Assembly (NCBI GenBank): GCA_024403275.1
Contig: JAKSSD010000001.1
Location: 1-64,000, forward strand
Direction of reading: 5' to 3'
From: Lachnospiraceae bacterium
Lineage (GTDB): Bacteria > Bacillota > Clostridia > Lachnospirales > Lachnospiraceae
Length of the DNA stretch: 64,000 nucleotides
Under the pieces are notes generated by a model that worked only from the letters and a program-made list of their open reading frames with translations, searched no databases and was not told where the DNA came from. Numbering within the stretch: position 1 is the stretch's first letter; the number at the start of each line of letters is the position of its first letter. Made by a program: the position numbers and the translations under genes. This document shows positions 62,085 through 64,000 of the stretch, piece after piece.

Positions 62085-63525
62085 AAGACAGATTACAACT
62101 CTGTTTATTATAGTTATTACTTTTACTGTACTTCTTTGTTTTCTTGCTAACTTTTTGTTTTTGAAAAGCTATTATCTTATTAACAGAAGAAATATAGTAG
62201 TAGATATGTATATGGAATTATTGGAAACATCATTAGACTCTAAGTTTAATGATGCTTCTTTTGTTGAATCGATTCAAAATGAATGTGAGAGAAATAATAT
62301 TTCTGTTGTTGTAGTATCTAAATATAATTCAGTAATTGCCAGTGCAGGTAATGAAACGGTAATTATTACTGATGAAATTAGTCATATGATTGCAAGTGAT
62401 AATTATAAATTTGATGAGAAACATCCGTATATTTTAAATAGTGTTCGTGGTAAATTAATCAAACGTGAATTTATTCAAATGTTTGGAATTCTTCCAAATA
62501 ATGAGTACTTTATTATTAGATGTCCTGTTGAAGATGTAAAGGATAGTGTTTCTATCGCTAATACATTCTTATTTCAAATTGGTTTATTAAGCATACTTGT
62601 TGGTATTATAGCTACAATACTTATTTCAAGGAGAATTACTAAACCTATCGTTGAATTGTCTATTATTTCTTCTCAAATGGCGAATCTTGATTTTAGTACC
62701 AAATATTCTGGATCAAATGGTAATGAAATGGATATTCTTGGTGAAAATTTTAATGATATGTCTGATAAATTAGAGATGGCTATTAGTGAACTTAAAACTG
62801 CAAACGCTAATCTTATTCAGGATATTAAGAAAAAAGAAGAAATTGAAGAAATGAGAAAAGAATTTACATCAAATGTTTCTCATGAGCTTAAAACTCCGAT
62901 TGCGTTGATTCAAAGTTATGCAGAAGGTCTTAAAGAAGGTATTATGGATGATGAAGAATCCAGGAATTATTATCTTGATGTTATTATTGATGAATCCAAT
63001 AGAATGAATCATTTAGTTAAACAGCTTATGTCTTTGTATGAATTAGAGTCTGGTAAGAATGATCTGCAAATCGAGCATGTTGATATTTCTGAACTTATAA
63101 AAAATCATATCAATACTAATGAATTGATGTTTAAACAAAATGATATTAAAGTTGAATTTTTAAATAATGATGAGTCTATTTATGTTTGGACTGATGAATA
63201 TAAGACCTCTCAGATAATTCAAAATTATATTTCTAATGCAATTCATTATTGTGAAGGTGAGAAATTAATTAGAATTGAAATTAAAAAATTTGATGAGGTT
63301 GCCAGAATTAATATATTTAACACTGGTAAGCATATTAGTAGTGAGGATATGCCTCATATATGGGAGAAGTTTTATAAAGCTGATAAAGCTAGATCTAGAG
63401 ATTATGGTGGTAGTGGTATAGGATTATCACTAACTAAGGCTATTTGCGAATCCTTTAATATGAAATATGGATGTGAAAATGTTGATAGTGGTGTAAATTT
63501 CTATTTTGAGCTTCCATTTAAATAA
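62068..63525 (+). CDS. Membrane sensor histidine kinase
   Basis: The 485-residue partner kinase has two membrane helices (about 10-32 and 167-187), an extracytoplasmic sensor domain of about 130 residues, a HAMP domain (about 188-240), a HisKA domain with His272 in SHELKTPIALIQSYAEG, and an ATPase domain (N box NYISNAIHY; G box GGSGIGLSL). The start is TTG at 62068 within the regulator gene. The signal is unknown; the HisKA type resembles VanS/ResE-like kinases. Confidence 0.93.
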   Translation: MKHSIRRQITTLFIIVITFTVLLCFLANFLFLKSYYLINRRNIVVDMYMELLETSLDSKFNDASFVESIQNECERNNISVVVVSKYNSVIASAGNETVIITDEISHMIASDNYKFDEKHPYILNSVRGKLIKREFIQMFGILPNNEYFIIRCPVEDVKDSVSIANTFLFQIGLLSILVGIIATILISRRITKPIVELSIISSQMANLDFSTKYSGSNGNEMDILGENFNDMSDKLEMAISELKTANANLIQDIKKKEEIEEMRKEFTSNVSHELKTPIALIQSYAEGLKEGIMDDEESRNYYLDVIIDESNRMNHLVKQLMSLYELESGKNDLQIEHVDISELIKNHINTNELMFKQNDIKVEFLNNDESIYVWTDEYKTSQIIQNYISNAIHYCEGEKLIRIEIKKFDEVARINIFNTGKHISSEDMPHIWEKFYKADKARSRDYGGSGIGLSLTKAICESFNMKYGCENVDSGVNFYFELPFK

Positions 63526-63526
63526 T

Positions 63527-63554
63527 TGTAGATAATTCTATGATGTGATAAAAT
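63527..63554 (+). promoter_or_regulatory. Possible promoter of the lipoprotein gene
   Basis: TTGTAG (63527-63532) and TAAAAT (63549-63554) are 16 bases apart, about 25 bases before the gene start. AT-rich context makes this uncertain. Confidence 0.35.
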
Positions 63555-63576
63555 ATTTACATTATGGAGGGCAAAT

Positions 63577-64000
63577 ATGAAAAGATTCAGATTTTGTTAT
63601 ATTATATCTTTATTTCTTATTTGCATTAATTTTACAGCTTGTGTCAATTTTATTCCTGAATTGTCTGAGGATGAAGAGAAGCTTGTAGTAAGGTATATGG
63701 CCGATGCAGTAGTTACTCATGATGCTTCATACGAGAGCAGCCTTTATGATTATACTGAAAAGGTTGAAGCTCTTAAGGAAGAAGAGAGAAAAGCTTTAGA
63801 ACTAGATAAAATTGTTGAAGAAGAAAATAAGAAAAAAGAAGAACATAAGAATAATAATAAAGCAGATGATGTAGAAATTTCATTTGTTGAAAAGATATAT
63901 ACTATTAATGATCTTGCTGATTTTTTATCACTTGATGGAGTTACATTTGAATATGTTTCATCAAATATAGTTGATAAGTATCCAGATTCTGATGCTGCAG
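63577..64000 (+). CDS. Putative lipoprotein, partial (runs off the window)
   Basis: The 5' part of a gene: 141 codons are in the window and no stop is reached. It begins MKRFRFCYIISLFLI with a lipobox-like FTAC (Cys22), so the protein is probably a lipid-anchored extracytoplasmic protein. A charged Glu/Lys coil (about 60-100) follows. GGAGGG precedes the ATG. It could be a helper or a target of the adjacent two-component system; the family is not recognised. Confidence 0.75.
   Translation, partial: MKRFRFCYIISLFLICINFTACVNFIPELSEDEEKLVVRYMADAVVTHDASYESSLYDYTEKVEALKEEERKALELDKIVEEENKKKEEHKNNNKADDVEISFVEKIYTINDLADFLSLDGVTFEYVSSNIVDKYPDSDAA

Noticed and set aside
1..64000. rRNA, tRNA, CRISPR arrays, insertion sequences, prophage or a replication origin
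   Set aside because: Looked for on both strands by eye; no cloverleaf, direct-repeat array, transposase or integrase gene, or DnaA-box cluster was found.

Overview
The window is AT-rich, almost fully coding, and reads as the chromosome of a motile, anaerobic low-GC Firmicute, most likely a flagellated Lachnospiraceae (Lachnospira/Roseburia/Butyrivibrio type; genus not determinable by eye). Grounds: a PolC-type replicase; the Firmicute motility set (FliY, CheC, CheD, FlbD/SwrD, a SwrB-like gene just before rpsB); the order rpsB-tsf ... pyrH-frr-uppS-cdsA-dxr-rseP-ispG-polC; and an ATP-type PEP carboxykinase. I see no rRNA, tRNA, CRISPR array, insertion sequence or prophage.

Layout. 1-313: leader of the motility operon, with a terminator of the preceding unit, a cre-like box and a vegetative-type promoter. 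314-25764: rod, hook, basal body, stator, C-ring and export genes from flgB to flhG, ended by a PilZ (cyclic-di-GMP) gene and a terminator. 25889-34514: a second motility unit with its own promoter: cheB, cheA, cheW, cheC, cheD, a small membrane protein, the flagellar sigma factor, a FapA-like protein and three accessory genes. Its terminator overlaps the rpsB promoter. 34517-50296: translation and envelope/isoprenoid block: rpsB, tsf, then degV, a polysaccharide deacetylase and a bactofilin, then pyrH, frr, uppS, cdsA, dxr, rseP, ispG and polC. 50345-55758: an SPFH/flotillin protein, a reverse-strand AP2-like protein, thrC and a REC-GGDEF regulator. 55762-64000: citrate synthase (reverse strand), a Xaa-Pro peptidase, pckA, a small membrane protein, a two-component system, and the start of a lipoprotein gene that runs off the window.

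How the parts fit. The first 34 kb encodes nearly the whole flagellar engine apart from filament genes, plus a CheA/CheW/CheY core with two CheY-P phosphatases (FliY and CheC), the CheD deamidase and the sigma factor for late genes; cheR is not here. A PilZ protein inside the operon and a GGDEF regulator downstream suggest that cyclic-di-GMP controls motility.

Most notable observations: (1) PolC carries a proofreading exonuclease domain in which four of the five DEDDh catalytic positions are substituted, while the PHP residues I could check are kept; (2) CheB is a free-standing methylesterase domain with no receiver domain; (3) the rpsB promoter -35 box lies in the loop of the flagellar-operon terminator; (4) a perfect 9-bp inverted repeat brackets the -10 box of degV; (5) an AP2-like protein looks like a domesticated HNH-AP2 homing nuclease; (6) EF-Ts has an insertion of about 60 residues. 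Promoter, operator and RNA-fold calls were made by eye and are correspondingly less certain than the genes.
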